DNA of 64,000 bases from Clostridium pasteurianum (lineage in GTDB: Bacteria; Bacillota; Clostridia; Clostridiales; Clostridiaceae). The DNA is taken from positions 2,604,001 to 2,668,000 of the forward strand of contig NZ_MCGV01000001.1 in NCBI RefSeq assembly GCF_001705235.1. The letters are read 5' to 3'. Both the position numbers and the translations under genes were made by a program. Shown piece after piece: positions 1-8,690 of the stretch; within the stretch, counting starts at the first letter, position 1; each line of letters begins with the position of its first letter. The notes beneath the pieces are model-generated. The model saw nothing but the letters and a program-made list of their open reading frames with translations, did no database searches and was not told the origin of the DNA.

Positions 1-119
1 TTTTCAAATACATCCACTAAAAAGCACCCCCAATTTTTCTTTATTATATCACCAAACATATGTTCGTGTAAAGAGGAGATACATTATTGATAAAGTTAAT
101 AAAAATTTTTAGGCTATTA

Positions 120-176
120 TTGACATTTTAAGAGAGTAAAAGTATTATAAAGTCAGGAGAATGATAATCATTATCA
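120..176 (+). promoter_or_regulatory. Promoter with overlapping Fur box
   Basis: TTGACA (120-125), a 17-base spacer and TATTAT (143-148) form a strong vegetative promoter. Just downstream, positions 157-175 match the classical 19-base Fur consensus GATAATGATAATCATTATC at 18 of 19 positions. Positions 162-176 form a perfect 7-1-7 inverted repeat, TGATAAT-C-ATTATCA. The box would cover the transcription start, the expected place for iron-dependent repression. It faces the hydrolase gene starting at 210. Binding by Fur is inferred from the match. Confidence 0.8.
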
Positions 177-209
177 TAAAATTGCAAAAAAGAAGGAGAT
201 GCTGCTATT

Positions 210-938
210 ATGAAATTTAAGACTATAGGAAATTATGAAAAGCCAAAAGTACTTTTAATACATGCAATGTTTGCAGCAGCAGAAAGTTTTTTACCCTTAG
301 TAGAATATTTAAAGGATAAATATTATGTAATAATGCCAACCTTAGATGGTCATAGTAAGGTTGAGAAGGGTGATTTTTTATCGCTTAAAGATGAAGCAGA
401 TCAGATCATGGTCTATCTTAAGAAAAATAATATTGATGATTTAGAATTTATACTGGGTACTTCTCTTGGGGCTATTATTGCTTTTGAAGTATATAGAAGA
501 AATGAAATAAATATAAATAGAGTTTTTCTTGATGGGGCACCTCTTTTTAAATTTCCATGCCTTTTAAAGAAAATTTGTGGAAAAAAGTTCTGGAAAATAT
601 GTTGTAGAGTAAGACAAAAACCTGAGAAAGCATTGGAAAAAATAGATGAATTATTTCCTGGGATTGGGAAGCTGATGGTGAGTGTTTGCACACAAATGTC
701 AGAGAAAAGCTGTAAAAATTTAAGTGAGGCCTGCTTTAGTTTTGTTATGCCAGAGTTAAATGAAAAGCAGCAGAAAAAAATTGTATTTATGTATGGAACT
801 AAAGAAACTGCACGTCTGTGCATGGGAAGATTAAAAAGGTATAAGTATGCCCGTATTTTGATGAAGGAGAGATATAATCACTGTGGGTACTTGCTAGAAA
901 ATCCAAAGGAATATGCAGATATGTTAAGTAAGGGGTGA
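210..938 (+). CDS. Alpha/beta-hydrolase fold protein, Fur-regulated candidate
   Basis: 242 residues. The nucleophile elbow G-T-S-L-G is at residues 83-87, giving Ser85 as the likely nucleophile. An oxyanion-type LIHAMF strand-loop is near residue 16, and a C-terminal N-H-C-G supplies the probable catalytic His, all typical of small alpha/beta hydrolases. There is no signal peptide or membrane segment, so it is cytoplasmic. The start follows AGAAGGAGA closely. It stands alone, behind a Fur box. In this family iron control suggests a siderophore or haem-linked esterase, but the substrate cannot be read from the sequence. A general carboxylesterase role is the alternative. Confidence 0.75.
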   Translation: MKFKTIGNYEKPKVLLIHAMFAAAESFLPLVEYLKDKYYVIMPTLDGHSKVEKGDFLSLKDEADQIMVYLKKNNIDDLEFILGTSLGAIIAFEVYRRNEININRVFLDGAPLFKFPCLLKKICGKKFWKICCRVRQKPEKALEKIDELFPGIGKLMVSVCTQMSEKSCKNLSEACFSFVMPELNEKQQKKIVFMYGTKETARLCMGRLKRYKYARILMKERYNHCGYLLENPKEYADMLSKG

Positions 939-952
939 TTATAGCAAGGGCC

Positions 953-1016
953 TAAATAAAATTCAATAAGTCTTGCCATAAATTATAAAAGGCTTAGACT
1001 TATGAACTTTATTTAA
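953..1016. repeat. Inverted repeat, family R2 (short copy)
   Basis: The left arm TAAATAAAATTCAATAAGTC and the right arm (an imperfect reverse complement) enclose an AT-rich loop. The same arms, in the same arrangement, occur in the longer copy at 43582-43722. It lies between two convergent genes and probably works as a bidirectional terminator. Confidence 0.7.
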
Positions 1017-1031
1017 TGCTCTAAAGAATTA

Positions 1032-1910
1032 TTACTTGTCAATATATAAATTATAAAGAGCTTGAGTACCTAGATTTTCTTTTCCATCAGTTATAAGCTT
1101 ATCATAAAGCTTTTTTGAAAGCTCTAAGGCAGGAGTTTTGAGACCCATTTCATCTGCTTCTTCTAAAGCTATTTTCATATCTTTTACGAAGTGCTTTATA
1201 TAAAAGCCTGGTTCAAAATCACCTTTAAGTATTCTAGGAGCATAGGCACTTAACTGCCAGCTTGCAGCGCCGCCAGAACCAATTGATTTTAAAACGGTTT
1301 CTACATCGAGTCCGGATTTTTTAGCATAGGCAAGGGATTCACATACTCCCATTATGGTAGAGGCTATAGCTATTTGATTGCACATTTTTGTGTGCTGACC
1401 GCAGCCTGGGCCACCTTGAAGAACTATATTTTTTCCCATGAGTTCAAATATAGGTTTTAGGTTGTTAAAGGCTTCTTTATCCCCACCTACCATTATAGAA
1501 AGAGTTCCATCCGCAGCACCGATGTCGCCGCCAGATACAGGAGCATCCAAAGCAAAAACATTTTTTGCCTTTGCAGCTTCGTATATTTTTTTTGCAAGAG
1601 CTGGCTTGGAAGTTGTCATATCAATAGCATAACTTTGAGCTTTAATGTTATTTATAATGCCTTGAGAGCCAAAGTAAACTTCGTGAACATCGCTTGGATA
1701 GCCAACCATAGTTATAACAACATCACAGATTCTTGAAAGTTCACCTACGGAATCTACCCATTTAGCGCCTTTGTTTACTAAACCTAAAGCCTTAGACTTA
1801 GTTCTGTTATACACGTATAAGTTAAATCCACCTTTTAATAAATTTGCAGCCATGCCTTTTCCCATTACACCAATTCCAATAAAACCTATCTTTGTGTTTG
1901 ATTGTAGCAT
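1032..1910 (-). CDS. NAD(P)-dependent beta-hydroxyacid dehydrogenase (3-hydroxyisobutyrate / tartronate semialdehyde reductase type)
   Basis: 292 residues, the usual length for the MmsB/GarR family. The N-terminal Rossmann motif G-F-I-G-I-G-V-M-G is at about residues 9-17. The substrate-binding D-A-P-V-S-G-G segment is near residue 120, and G-Q-H-T-K-M-C-N carries the catalytic Lys near residue 175. These enzymes oxidise or reduce short beta-hydroxyacids in the cytoplasm. The start is preceded by AAGGAGAG. It is monocistronic and convergent with the hydrolase. Which substrate is used (3-hydroxyisobutyrate, 2-hydroxy-3-oxopropionate or succinic semialdehyde) cannot be decided from sequence alone. 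Confidence 0.85.
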   Translation of the reverse strand: MLQSNTKIGFIGIGVMGKGMAANLLKGGFNLYVYNRTKSKALGLVNKGAKWVDSVGELSRICDVVITMVGYPSDVHEVYFGSQGIINNIKAQSYAIDMTTSKPALAKKIYEAAKAKNVFALDAPVSGGDIGAADGTLSIMVGGDKEAFNNLKPIFELMGKNIVLQGGPGCGQHTKMCNQIAIASTIMGVCESLAYAKKSGLDVETVLKSIGSGGAASWQLSAYAPRILKGDFEPGFYIKHFVKDMKIALEEADEMGLKTPALELSKKLYDKLITDGKENLGTQALYNLYIDK

Positions 1911-2167
1911 AAAGTTTTCACTCTCCTTTTATATAGAATAGTACATGATTTTATTGTTTTCAGTATATAACGTATTTAGAATAAAGAAAAGTATTATGCT
2001 TTTATTTAAATAACTGCATAATGCGGCTTGCCATAGTTATGAATAAATTGTTAATGCATAATCATACATTTCTATAAATAAATTTACTTTAGAAAACGTT
2101 TATAAAAATCAAATTAATAATATAAACTATCGAAGAATATTAATATCATTACAATTTAACAAATATA

Positions 2168-2196
2168 TTGACAAAATAGCTGAAATAATGTAATTA
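2168..2196 (+). promoter_or_regulatory. Candidate promoter of the CstA-type gene
   Basis: TTGACA (2168-2173), 17 bases, then TAATTA (2191-2196) with a TG just before it. It lies in a 365-base gene-free stretch (1911-2275) between the divergent dehydrogenase and cstA. The rest of that stretch is AT-rich and I see no other convincing element in it. Confidence 0.5.
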
Positions 2197-2275
2197 TATT
2201 AATGAAACATAAAATTAACTAAAAATTCAGGAATAGTTTATTTTTTAATAATATTATATTAAGGAGAGTGTAGAA

Positions 2276-3967
2276 ATGAGCGGATTATTAATGATTGGAA
2301 TTGCTATTGTTGTTCTAGTCAGTGCTTATTTGATATATGGAAAATGGCTTGTTAATACATGGGGAATTGATCCCAAGGCTAAAACACCAGCATATACCAA
2401 AGAAGATGGTGAAGATTACATACCTGCACCAAAAGCAGTGGTTTTTTCACATCAGTTTTCATCAATAGCAGGTGCGGGTCCAGTAACAGGACCTATTATT
2501 GCAGCAATGTTTGGATGGCTGCCGGCATTATTATGGATATTAATTGGAGGAGTTTTTTTTGGAGCAGTTCATGATTTCGGAGCACTTTATGCTTCAGTCA
2601 AGAATGAGGGAAAATCTATAGGATGCATAATAGAACAGTATATAGGTAAAACAGGTAAGAAATTATTTCTATTGTTTTCATGGATATTCTCAGCATTAGT
2701 TATTGCAGCTTTTGCTGATATAGTTACTAGTACATTTAACGGATTTACGGCTACTGGTGCTAAAAATACACCTAATGCTGCTGCAGCATCGATATCAATG
2801 CTATATATTGTAGTTGCAGTATTATTTGGATTATTTGTTCACTATAAAAAGCCAAGTCAACTATTAGAATTTGTTATGGGAGTTATTCTTTTAATATTAA
2901 TGCTATCAGTTGGTATTTCATTCCCACTATATTTCAGTAAAAGTTTTTGGACTGTTATAGTATTTGCGTACATTTTTATTGCTTCTATAACACCTATGTG
3001 GCTTTTAATGCAGCCAAGAGATTATTTGAGCTCTTTCTTACTCATAGGAATGATTATTGGTGCTGTAATTGGAGTAGTTGTAGCTAGGCCATCAATGAAC
3101 CTTCCTGCATTTACTGGCTTTGTAGTAAATGGAAAGATGCTTTTCCCAACATTATTTGTAACTGTTGCTTGTGGAGCTGTATCTGGTTTTCATAGCTTGG
3201 TTTCATCGGGAACATCTTCAAAGCAGGTAAAAAATGAAAAAGATATGCTTGGAATAGGATATGGAGCAATGCTTGTTGAATCTTTACTTGCTGTTATTGC
3301 TATAGTTGCTGTAGGTTCACTTGCAGTAGGCGGAAAAATGCCAAAGGGAACCCCGTTTACAATTTTTGCTTCTGCTATAGCTGGATTCCTCGGAGTTTTA
3401 GGAATTCCAAAGCATGTTGCTGTATGTATTATGACAATGTTTGTCTCAGCACTTGCATTAACTACACTTGATTCTGTTGCCCGTATTGGTCGTATGTCTT
3501 TTCAGGAATTTTTTATAGATGAAGATACAGATAGAAGTCAAATGTCATCTTTTAAGAAACTTATGACTAATAATTATTTTGCTACTATTATTACACTTGC
3601 TATTGGACTTGCTCTTTCCTTTGGAGGATACAACAACGTTTGGCCTTTATTTGGATCAGCAAATCAACTTCTTTCAGCACTTGTTTTAATAGCTTTAGCA
3701 GTATTTCTTAAAACTACTGGACGTAAGGGCTTCATGCTTTGGGGACCAATGTGCATTATGCTTGTAGTTACTTTTACAGCATTAGCGCAAGCAATCATAG
3801 GAATTTTTAAGAAATTATCAGCTGGAAACTTTGTATTTTTAACTGACGGCTTGCAGCTAATATTTGCTATTCTCTTAATGGCACTTGGAATCATGGTAAC
3901 AGTTTCCTGCTCCAAAAAATTAGTGAGCAGTGAAGATGAAGGCAATGCTCAAAGTGTACAAAATTAG
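2276..3967 (+). CDS. cstA: CstA-family transporter (carbon starvation / pyruvate or peptide uptake)
   Basis: 563 residues and strongly hydrophobic, with about 15-16 predicted membrane segments. The family hallmark is near residues 60-105: S-H-Q-F-S-S-I-A-G-A-G-P-V-T-G-P followed by G-V-F-F-G-A-V-H-D-F-G. CstA proteins import pyruvate or peptides, mostly when preferred carbon runs out. It is shorter than E. coli CstA (about 700) but matches the compact Firmicutes form. The start follows AAGGAGAG. It is monocistronic with its own promoter and terminator. The exact substrate is not evident. Confidence 0.88.
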   Translation: MSGLLMIGIAIVVLVSAYLIYGKWLVNTWGIDPKAKTPAYTKEDGEDYIPAPKAVVFSHQFSSIAGAGPVTGPIIAAMFGWLPALLWILIGGVFFGAVHDFGALYASVKNEGKSIGCIIEQYIGKTGKKLFLLFSWIFSALVIAAFADIVTSTFNGFTATGAKNTPNAAAASISMLYIVVAVLFGLFVHYKKPSQLLEFVMGVILLILMLSVGISFPLYFSKSFWTVIVFAYIFIASITPMWLLMQPRDYLSSFLLIGMIIGAVIGVVVARPSMNLPAFTGFVVNGKMLFPTLFVTVACGAVSGFHSLVSSGTSSKQVKNEKDMLGIGYGAMLVESLLAVIAIVAVGSLAVGGKMPKGTPFTIFASAIAGFLGVLGIPKHVAVCIMTMFVSALALTTLDSVARIGRMSFQEFFIDEDTDRSQMSSFKKLMTNNYFATIITLAIGLALSFGGYNNVWPLFGSANQLLSALVLIALAVFLKTTGRKGFMLWGPMCIMLVVTFTALAQAIIGIFKKLSAGNFVFLTDGLQLIFAILLMALGIMVTVSCSKKLVSSEDEGNAQSVQN

Positions 3968-3991
3968 GCTTTAATGTATTAATATATGTGG

Positions 3992-4032
3992 CTGCATTGA
4001 GATGATTTATGGTCTTAATGCAGTCTATTTTT
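3992..4032 (+). terminator. Rho-independent terminator after cstA
   Basis: CTGCATT..AGA pairs with TCT..AATGCAG across a short loop, followed by a T-rich run (CTATTTTTA). Confidence 0.75.
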
Positions 4033-4145
4033 ATGAATAAATAATGATGTATTTGTTAAAACTAACAGAACTCCTTTTATCATATAAAGAAATGTAGTAT
4101 TATGAAGATAAGAATATATTTATATATATTTAAGGGAGGATGAAT

Positions 4146-4802
4146 ATGGTACAGTTGGGGAAAGAAGTTACGACATTTCTTCAGGATGATGTTGAGGGAA
4201 AGCTAGAAGAAATGCAGGAACTTATAATGAAATACAGTGCAGCTATAAAAGAAGTTAGAACTAAACTTGAAATACTGGATAATGAATTTAAGGTTAAAAG
4301 AAAGCGTAACCCCATAGAATATATGAAATCTAGAGTTAAAGATCCTAGAAGTATAATAGATAAGCTTGAGAGAAAAGGGTTTGAAGTGAACTTTAAATCA
4401 GCTCAAGAAAATTTAAATGATATAGCAGGGATAAGGGTTGTATGTTCTTTTGTGGGTGATATATATGAAATTGCAGATATGCTTAAAAAGCAAGATGATA
4501 TAAAACTTGTAATTGAAAAGGATTATATAAAGCATCCAAAAGCTAATGGATATAGAAGTCTTCATATGATTTTAGAGATACCTATATTCTTTTCTGATCA
4601 TACGGAGCCTGTGAGAGTAGAAGTTCAAATTAGAACTATAGCTATGGATTTTTGGGCGAGCTTAGAACATAAATTGTATTATAAAACTATTGATAGGGAT
4701 GTAGGAACTATTAGGAAGGATTTAAAAGAGTGTGCAGATGTAATATCAGAGACTGATATTAAAATGCAGAACATACAGAAACAGGTAGAAAATTTAGATT
4801 GA
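4146..4802 (+). CDS. Small alarmone synthetase, (p)ppGpp synthetase (RelQ/YjbM type)
   Basis: 218 residues with a single RelA/SpoT synthetase domain and no HD hydrolase, TGS or ACT domain, as in RelQ-type enzymes of Firmicutes. It transfers pyrophosphate from ATP to GDP or GTP in the cytoplasm. Visible motifs: N-D-I-A-G-I-R-V-V (nucleotide-binding), N-G-Y-R-S-L-H, and E-V-Q-I-R-T with W-A-S-L-E-H-K-L-Y-Y. An ATG two codons upstream (4140) overlaps the GGGAGGA Shine-Dalgarno, so the ATG at 4146, five bases after it, is the more likely start. The N-terminal 50 residues look helical. It is monocistronic. Confidence 0.88.
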   Translation: MVQLGKEVTTFLQDDVEGKLEEMQELIMKYSAAIKEVRTKLEILDNEFKVKRKRNPIEYMKSRVKDPRSIIDKLERKGFEVNFKSAQENLNDIAGIRVVCSFVGDIYEIADMLKKQDDIKLVIEKDYIKHPKANGYRSLHMILEIPIFFSDHTEPVRVEVQIRTIAMDFWASLEHKLYYKTIDRDVGTIRKDLKECADVISETDIKMQNIQKQVENLD

Positions 4803-4850
4803 AAAATGCTTTGATTTCATTTAAACTGATATATAGATAAAAATGAATTT

Positions 4851-4886
4851 AAATTGTAGAGGGTTTGATGCTCTCTACAATTTTCG
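4851..4886 (+). terminator. Rho-independent terminator after the alarmone synthetase
   Basis: AAATTGTAGAG pairs with CTCTACAATTT, followed by TTTC. It sits between the alarmone synthetase and the ABC-F gene. Confidence 0.75.
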
Positions 4887-4926
4887 GTTAATATAGTAAT
4901 TTACTAATGAAAAGTAGGAGGGCAAA

Positions 4927-6483
4927 GTGAGTATTTTAAATGTAAAAAATGTAAATCATGGTTTTGGAGATAGAGCTATATTTGAGGATGTATCCTTCAG
5001 ACTTTTGAAGGGGGAGCATGTAGGTCTTATAGGTGCTAACGGAGAAGGTAAGTCTACTTTTATGAGCATAATAACAGGAAAACTTATGCCAGATGAAGGA
5101 ACTGTAGAATGGTCAAACAACGTAAGAGTAGGTTATATGGATCAGCATGCAAGTCTTAAGGCTGGAAGCAGTATAAGGGATGTTTTAAGAGATGCATTTA
5201 AATATCTCTTTGATATGGAAGCAAAGATGATGAAAATAACTGAAAAGATGGCAGATGCTTCTGAAGATGAGCTTCAAAAGTTGCTTGATGAAATGGGAAC
5301 GATACAGGATACTTTAGATAATAACGATTTTTATGTTATTGATGTAAAAGTAGAGGAAGTTGCAAAGGGACTTGGACTTATTGATGTAGGACTTGATAAG
5401 GATGTAGCTGATTTAAGTGGTGGTCAGAGGACTAAGGTACTTCTTGCAAAACTTTTACTTGAAAAACCAGATATACTTTTACTGGATGAGCCTACTAACT
5501 ATCTTGATGAAATTCACATTGAATGGCTGAAAAGGTATCTAAATGATTTTGAAAATGCTTTTATTTTAATATCTCATGATATACCTTTCTTAAATTCAGT
5601 TATAAATATAATATACCATATTGATAACAGAAAGCTTACTAGATATGTTGGGGATTATGACAACTTTAAGAGAGTTTATGAAGCAAATAAGAAGCAGGTT
5701 GAAGCAGCATATGAAAGACAGCAGCAGGAAATTGCAAAACTAAAGGATTTTGTTGCTAGAAATAAGGCAAGAGTTGCAACTACAGGAATGGCAAAGTCAA
5801 GACAGAAACAGCTAGACAAAATGGAGATAATAGAAAAATCACAGGAAAAGCCAAAGCCTGAGTTTAATTTTAAGAGTGCTAGAACCTCTGGAAAATTAAT
5901 TTTTAAAACTAGAGACTTAGTTGTTGGATATGACAGCCCTCTTTCAAAATCTTTAAATCTTACAATGGAAAGAGGACAAAAGATAGCTTTAGTTGGTGCT
6001 AATGGTCTCGGTAAGACTACTCTTTTAAAAAGCCTTTTAGGTAAGATTAAGCCTATTTTTGGTGATGTAGAGCTTGGAGATTATCAGCATATAGGTTATT
6101 TTGAGCAGGAAATAAAAGAAGCAAATTATAAGACTTGTATAGAGGAAATCTGGGAGGAGTTCCCGGGATATACTCAATATGAGGTTAGATCAGCTCTTGC
6201 AAAATGCGGTCTTACTACAAAACACATAGAGAGCAAGGTAGCAGTTCTAAGTGGAGGTGAGCAGGCTAAGGTAAGATTATGCAAGCTTATAAACAATGAG
6301 ACAAACATACTTATCCTAGATGAGCCTACTAATCACTTAGATGTTGACGCTAAGGATGAACTGAAAAGGGCATTACAGGAATACAAGGGAAGTATACTTC
6401 TTGTATGCCATGAGCCTGAATTTTATAAGGATGTTGTTACAGATGTGTGGAACTGCGAAGAGTGGACAACGAAAATAGTTTAA
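4927..6483 (+). CDS. ABC-F ATPase (soluble double-ABC protein, YkpA/YbiT-like)
   Basis: 518 residues with two ATPase domains and no membrane domain. Domain 1 has Walker A G-A-N-G-E-G-K-S-T (residues 36-44), signature L-S-G-G-Q and Walker B L-L-L-D-E-P-T-N. Domain 2 has G-A-N-G-L-G-K-T-T, L-S-G-G-E-Q and I-L-D-E-P-T-N-H. A charged linker near residues 245-300 joins them. ABC-F proteins bind ribosomes and act in translation or ribosome-targeting drug resistance; the YkpA/YbiT branch is mostly housekeeping. The start is GTG after AGTAGGAGG. A decayed partial copy lies at 7802-8122. Confidence 0.88.
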   Translation: MSILNVKNVNHGFGDRAIFEDVSFRLLKGEHVGLIGANGEGKSTFMSIITGKLMPDEGTVEWSNNVRVGYMDQHASLKAGSSIRDVLRDAFKYLFDMEAKMMKITEKMADASEDELQKLLDEMGTIQDTLDNNDFYVIDVKVEEVAKGLGLIDVGLDKDVADLSGGQRTKVLLAKLLLEKPDILLLDEPTNYLDEIHIEWLKRYLNDFENAFILISHDIPFLNSVINIIYHIDNRKLTRYVGDYDNFKRVYEANKKQVEAAYERQQQEIAKLKDFVARNKARVATTGMAKSRQKQLDKMEIIEKSQEKPKPEFNFKSARTSGKLIFKTRDLVVGYDSPLSKSLNLTMERGQKIALVGANGLGKTTLLKSLLGKIKPIFGDVELGDYQHIGYFEQEIKEANYKTCIEEIWEEFPGYTQYEVRSALAKCGLTTKHIESKVAVLSGGEQAKVRLCKLINNETNILILDEPTNHLDVDAKDELKRALQEYKGSILLVCHEPEFYKDVVTDVWNCEEWTTKIV

Positions 6484-6500
6484 TAAGCAAAGATAAATGG

Positions 6501-6537
6501 GAGCTATGCAGGATAAAGATACTGCATAGCTCTTTTA
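6501..6537. terminator. Bidirectional terminator
   Basis: GAGCTATGCAG pairs with CTGCATAGCTC, followed by TTTTA. It lies between the converging ABC-F gene and the HPP-like gene. Confidence 0.8.
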
Positions 6538-6566
6538 CTAACAAAGATAATGCATTATATAAACTT

Positions 6567-7529
6567 TTAAGTTTTTTGAGTAACTGATGTATTAAATATT
6601 GTAGTGTTTCTAAACCATAATAAGTTAATTATTAAAAGTAGAACACTTCCAACTAAAACTTGCAAAGGGTATGCCCACAAGCTTCGAGCAGGTATTATTG
6701 ATGGCAATAAGGAAAGAGCGGCTGCGGGTGGTAATGAAAATTGTAGAAGGTGAAAAATAAGTAAAACACAACTTACGGATAAACAAGCTGAAATCCAAAT
6801 AGGTAAATGTAATAAGTAGAACATCAAATATAACCACACTACACCTAAGAAGGCTGATAACGCTGGCAATATAAATGTCAGAAATCTGTTCCTTCTTAGT
6901 TTGCTTTTAGGCTTACATAGTTCAACAAAAACTACTATTAAGGGTGGAGCAATAATGTAATTGCAATTAAAATACAAAGCTATTATTAGAACTAATAAAA
7001 CACTTATTAATAATTTAGCCCAATGTACTAATTCTTTGCTATTTAGCTGTACTTTTATTTGTTTATTCATGTTTTTATTTAACGTTGAATTTTTAGTCTT
7101 TTTAGAGTAAAAGCTTATTATTAGTTTATTACCCAAAGCAATTATTCCAGTAAGTATACATACAGATAAGGGATAATACCAGCTTTCACTATGTAATAGA
7201 ATTGGAAGAATTGATGCTGATAAAGCAGGGTATACTTCCGAACCAATAATTTTCAATTGTAAAAATACAAGTATAAAAGCAACTGCAACCATTAGAATAG
7301 TTGATGATGGCAAGAATCTATTTATTAACATTCCCGTTAAAGCACCAATAGTTGGAGAAATCCAAAAGTGAAAACTTTTATTTTCGGAAGTTTGTTCTGT
7401 CAAAATCCAAGCGCTAATAACAAGAGCGGAAACTTCTGGGAAGATAATTTCCTTTTCACATGCATATGCTGAAACCATACACATAATAATTATCAATAAT
7501 ATAGCTAAAGGTATAAATTTCTTTTTCAT
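6567..7529 (-). CDS. Polytopic membrane protein with HPP-like repeated halves
   Basis: 320 residues with about 8-9 hydrophobic segments. The two halves share a pattern: residues around 100-140 (P-A-L-S-A-S-I-L-P, then W-Y-Y-P-L-S-V) and around 265-305 (P-A-A-A-L-S-L-L-P, then W-A-Y-P-L-Q-V). The second resembles the C-terminal block of HPP-family membrane proteins. A possible ATG 21 bases upstream precedes the AGGAGG Shine-Dalgarno, so I use the ATG at 7529, six bases after it. A charged loop near residues 150-175 separates the halves. Family membership is tentative and the function, possibly transport, is unknown. Confidence 0.6.
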   Translation of the reverse strand: MKKKFIPLAILLIIIMCMVSAYACEKEIIFPEVSALVISAWILTEQTSENKSFHFWISPTIGALTGMLINRFLPSSTILMVAVAFILVFLQLKIIGSEVYPALSASILPILLHSESWYYPLSVCILTGIIALGNKLIISFYSKKTKNSTLNKNMNKQIKVQLNSKELVHWAKLLISVLLVLIIALYFNCNYIIAPPLIVVFVELCKPKSKLRRNRFLTFILPALSAFLGVVWLYLMFYLLHLPIWISACLSVSCVLLIFHLLQFSLPPAAALSLLPSIIPARSLWAYPLQVLVGSVLLLIINLLWFRNTTIFNTSVTQKT

Positions 7530-7655
7530 GCTAAACCTCCTATGATGCATTAAATGTAGTCCTTTATAGATATAAAAAAAGTAATTTTAGTAAGTAATTT
7601 AGTGAAATCCACATAAAGTGATTTACTTAAATAAGATATAGATATTATTTTGTGT

Positions 7656-7795
7656 TGTCAAGGAAAGCAATTGGTTCACTTGAAAATGGAAGATATAACC
7701 CGTCGATAATACTTGCGTTTAAAATATCTAAACTATTTGGTGTCAGTATTGAAGAGATATTTATTTTTAGCAAGTTTCACAAAGAAATGTGAAAA
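7656..7795 (+). pseudogene. Remnant of an XRE regulator fused to the end of a DUF2178 membrane gene
   Basis: Positions 7656-7768 are almost identical to 11230-11341, the middle and end of the intact XRE gene, but lack its start. After a TTATTTT junction, 7771-7795 match 11719-11745, the last codons and stop of the neighbouring DUF2178 gene. So about 370 bases between the two points have been deleted, apparently at a short TTATTT homology. There is no start codon or ribosome binding site. It is dead sequence left by duplication of the 11.2 kb pair. Confidence 0.85.
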
Positions 7796-7801
7796 TTAAT
7801 A

Positions 7802-8122
7802 TGATGAATAGGAAGAATACAGGATACTTTGAATAATAATGACTTTTATATTATTGATGTAGGACTTGATAAGGATGTGGCTGATTTAAGTGGTGGTCAG
7901 AGGATTAAGGTACTTCTTGCAAAACTTTTACTTGAAAAATCAGATATACTTTTACTGGATGAGCCTACTAATCACTTAGATGTTGATGCTAAGGATGAAC
8001 TGAAATGGGCATTACAGGCATACAAGGGAAGTATACTTTTTGTATGCCATGAGCCTGAATTTTATAAAGATGTTGTTACAGATGTGTGGAACTGCGAAGA
8101 GTGGACGACGAAGATAGTGTAA
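7802..8122 (+). pseudogene. Decayed, internally deleted copy of the ABC-F gene
   Basis: Near-identical in pieces to the ABC-F gene at 4927-6483, but missing the start, Walker A and most of both domains. Two internal deletions both fall between direct repeats. A 42-base loss joins the two TTATTGATGTA copies (5336 and 5378 in the parent). An 834-base loss joins the two GATGAGCCTACTAA Walker B copies (5485 and 6319), fusing domain 1 to the tail of domain 2. Both keep the frame, so a 97-residue frame from TTG at 7829 survives, but it could not bind ATP and lacks a Shine-Dalgarno. Confidence 0.9.
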
Positions 8123-8138
8123 TTAATATTAGAAAAGA

Positions 8139-8180
8139 GAAGTCTTAAGAGAACAGAGTCTTAGGCTTCACTTTTTTTAT
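8139..8180 (+). terminator. Imperfect terminator hairpin
   Basis: GAAGTCTTAAGA pairs imperfectly with GTCTTAGGCTTC and is followed by a run of seven T. It follows the ABC-F pseudogene. Confidence 0.5.
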
Positions 8181-8269
8181 GGTAATAAAGATATAGTTAA
8201 ATGGCAGAATTTATGGAATTTATTAACGATTTATGATACTATTACTATGTAATAAAAGAGAGGTGCTTT

Positions 8270-8677
8270 ATGGAAAATATAAATTTTATTCTCTGCATTA
8301 TATATTTACTTTTGGCAGTCTTGAATATTATTGGAGTAATTACTATTACAGATAGTGCTATATTTGGCATGACTGTTGGAGCATTATTCTTATGTATTGC
8401 ACCACTATTTAATAAAAAAATATTTAGGATTCTATTCTATATTATGGCAGCAGGATTTATTGTTGGATTTCAGTTAATAAATGAGGCAAATAAAATTGTT
8501 AAAAATATTGATAATAATACGTGGTTATTGCTATCTCTATCTGTTACATTTTTATCAAATTTTTTAAGTACTATAAAGTCAAGAAAGTTTCAATTGAAAA
8601 GTAAGAGTAGTGAAATAAAAAAAAGAAAGGATGATATTCAGACACTAAAGAATGAGATTAATAAGTATAAGAACTAA
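8270..8677 (+). CDS. Membrane protein of unknown function
   Basis: 135 residues: four hydrophobic segments (about 5-25, 30-48, 52-70 and 82-100), then a Lys/Glu-rich, coiled-coil-like cytoplasmic tail of about 35 residues. The start follows AGAGAGGTGC. Thirteen bases separate its stop from the next gene, with which it probably forms an operon. I do not recognise the family. It lies in the accessory stretch that also carries pseudogenes and antitoxin-like genes. Confidence 0.6.
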   Translation: MENINFILCIIYLLLAVLNIIGVITITDSAIFGMTVGALFLCIAPLFNKKIFRILFYIMAAGFIVGFQLINEANKIVKNIDNNTWLLLSLSVTFLSNFLSTIKSRKFQLKSKSSEIKKRKDDIQTLKNEINKYKN

Positions 8678-8690
8678 TAGAGGTGATGTT

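Noticed and set aside
7829-8122. Complete small ABC ATPase
   Set aside because: It has no Walker A and no Shine-Dalgarno, and it is an internally deleted copy of the ABC-F gene.
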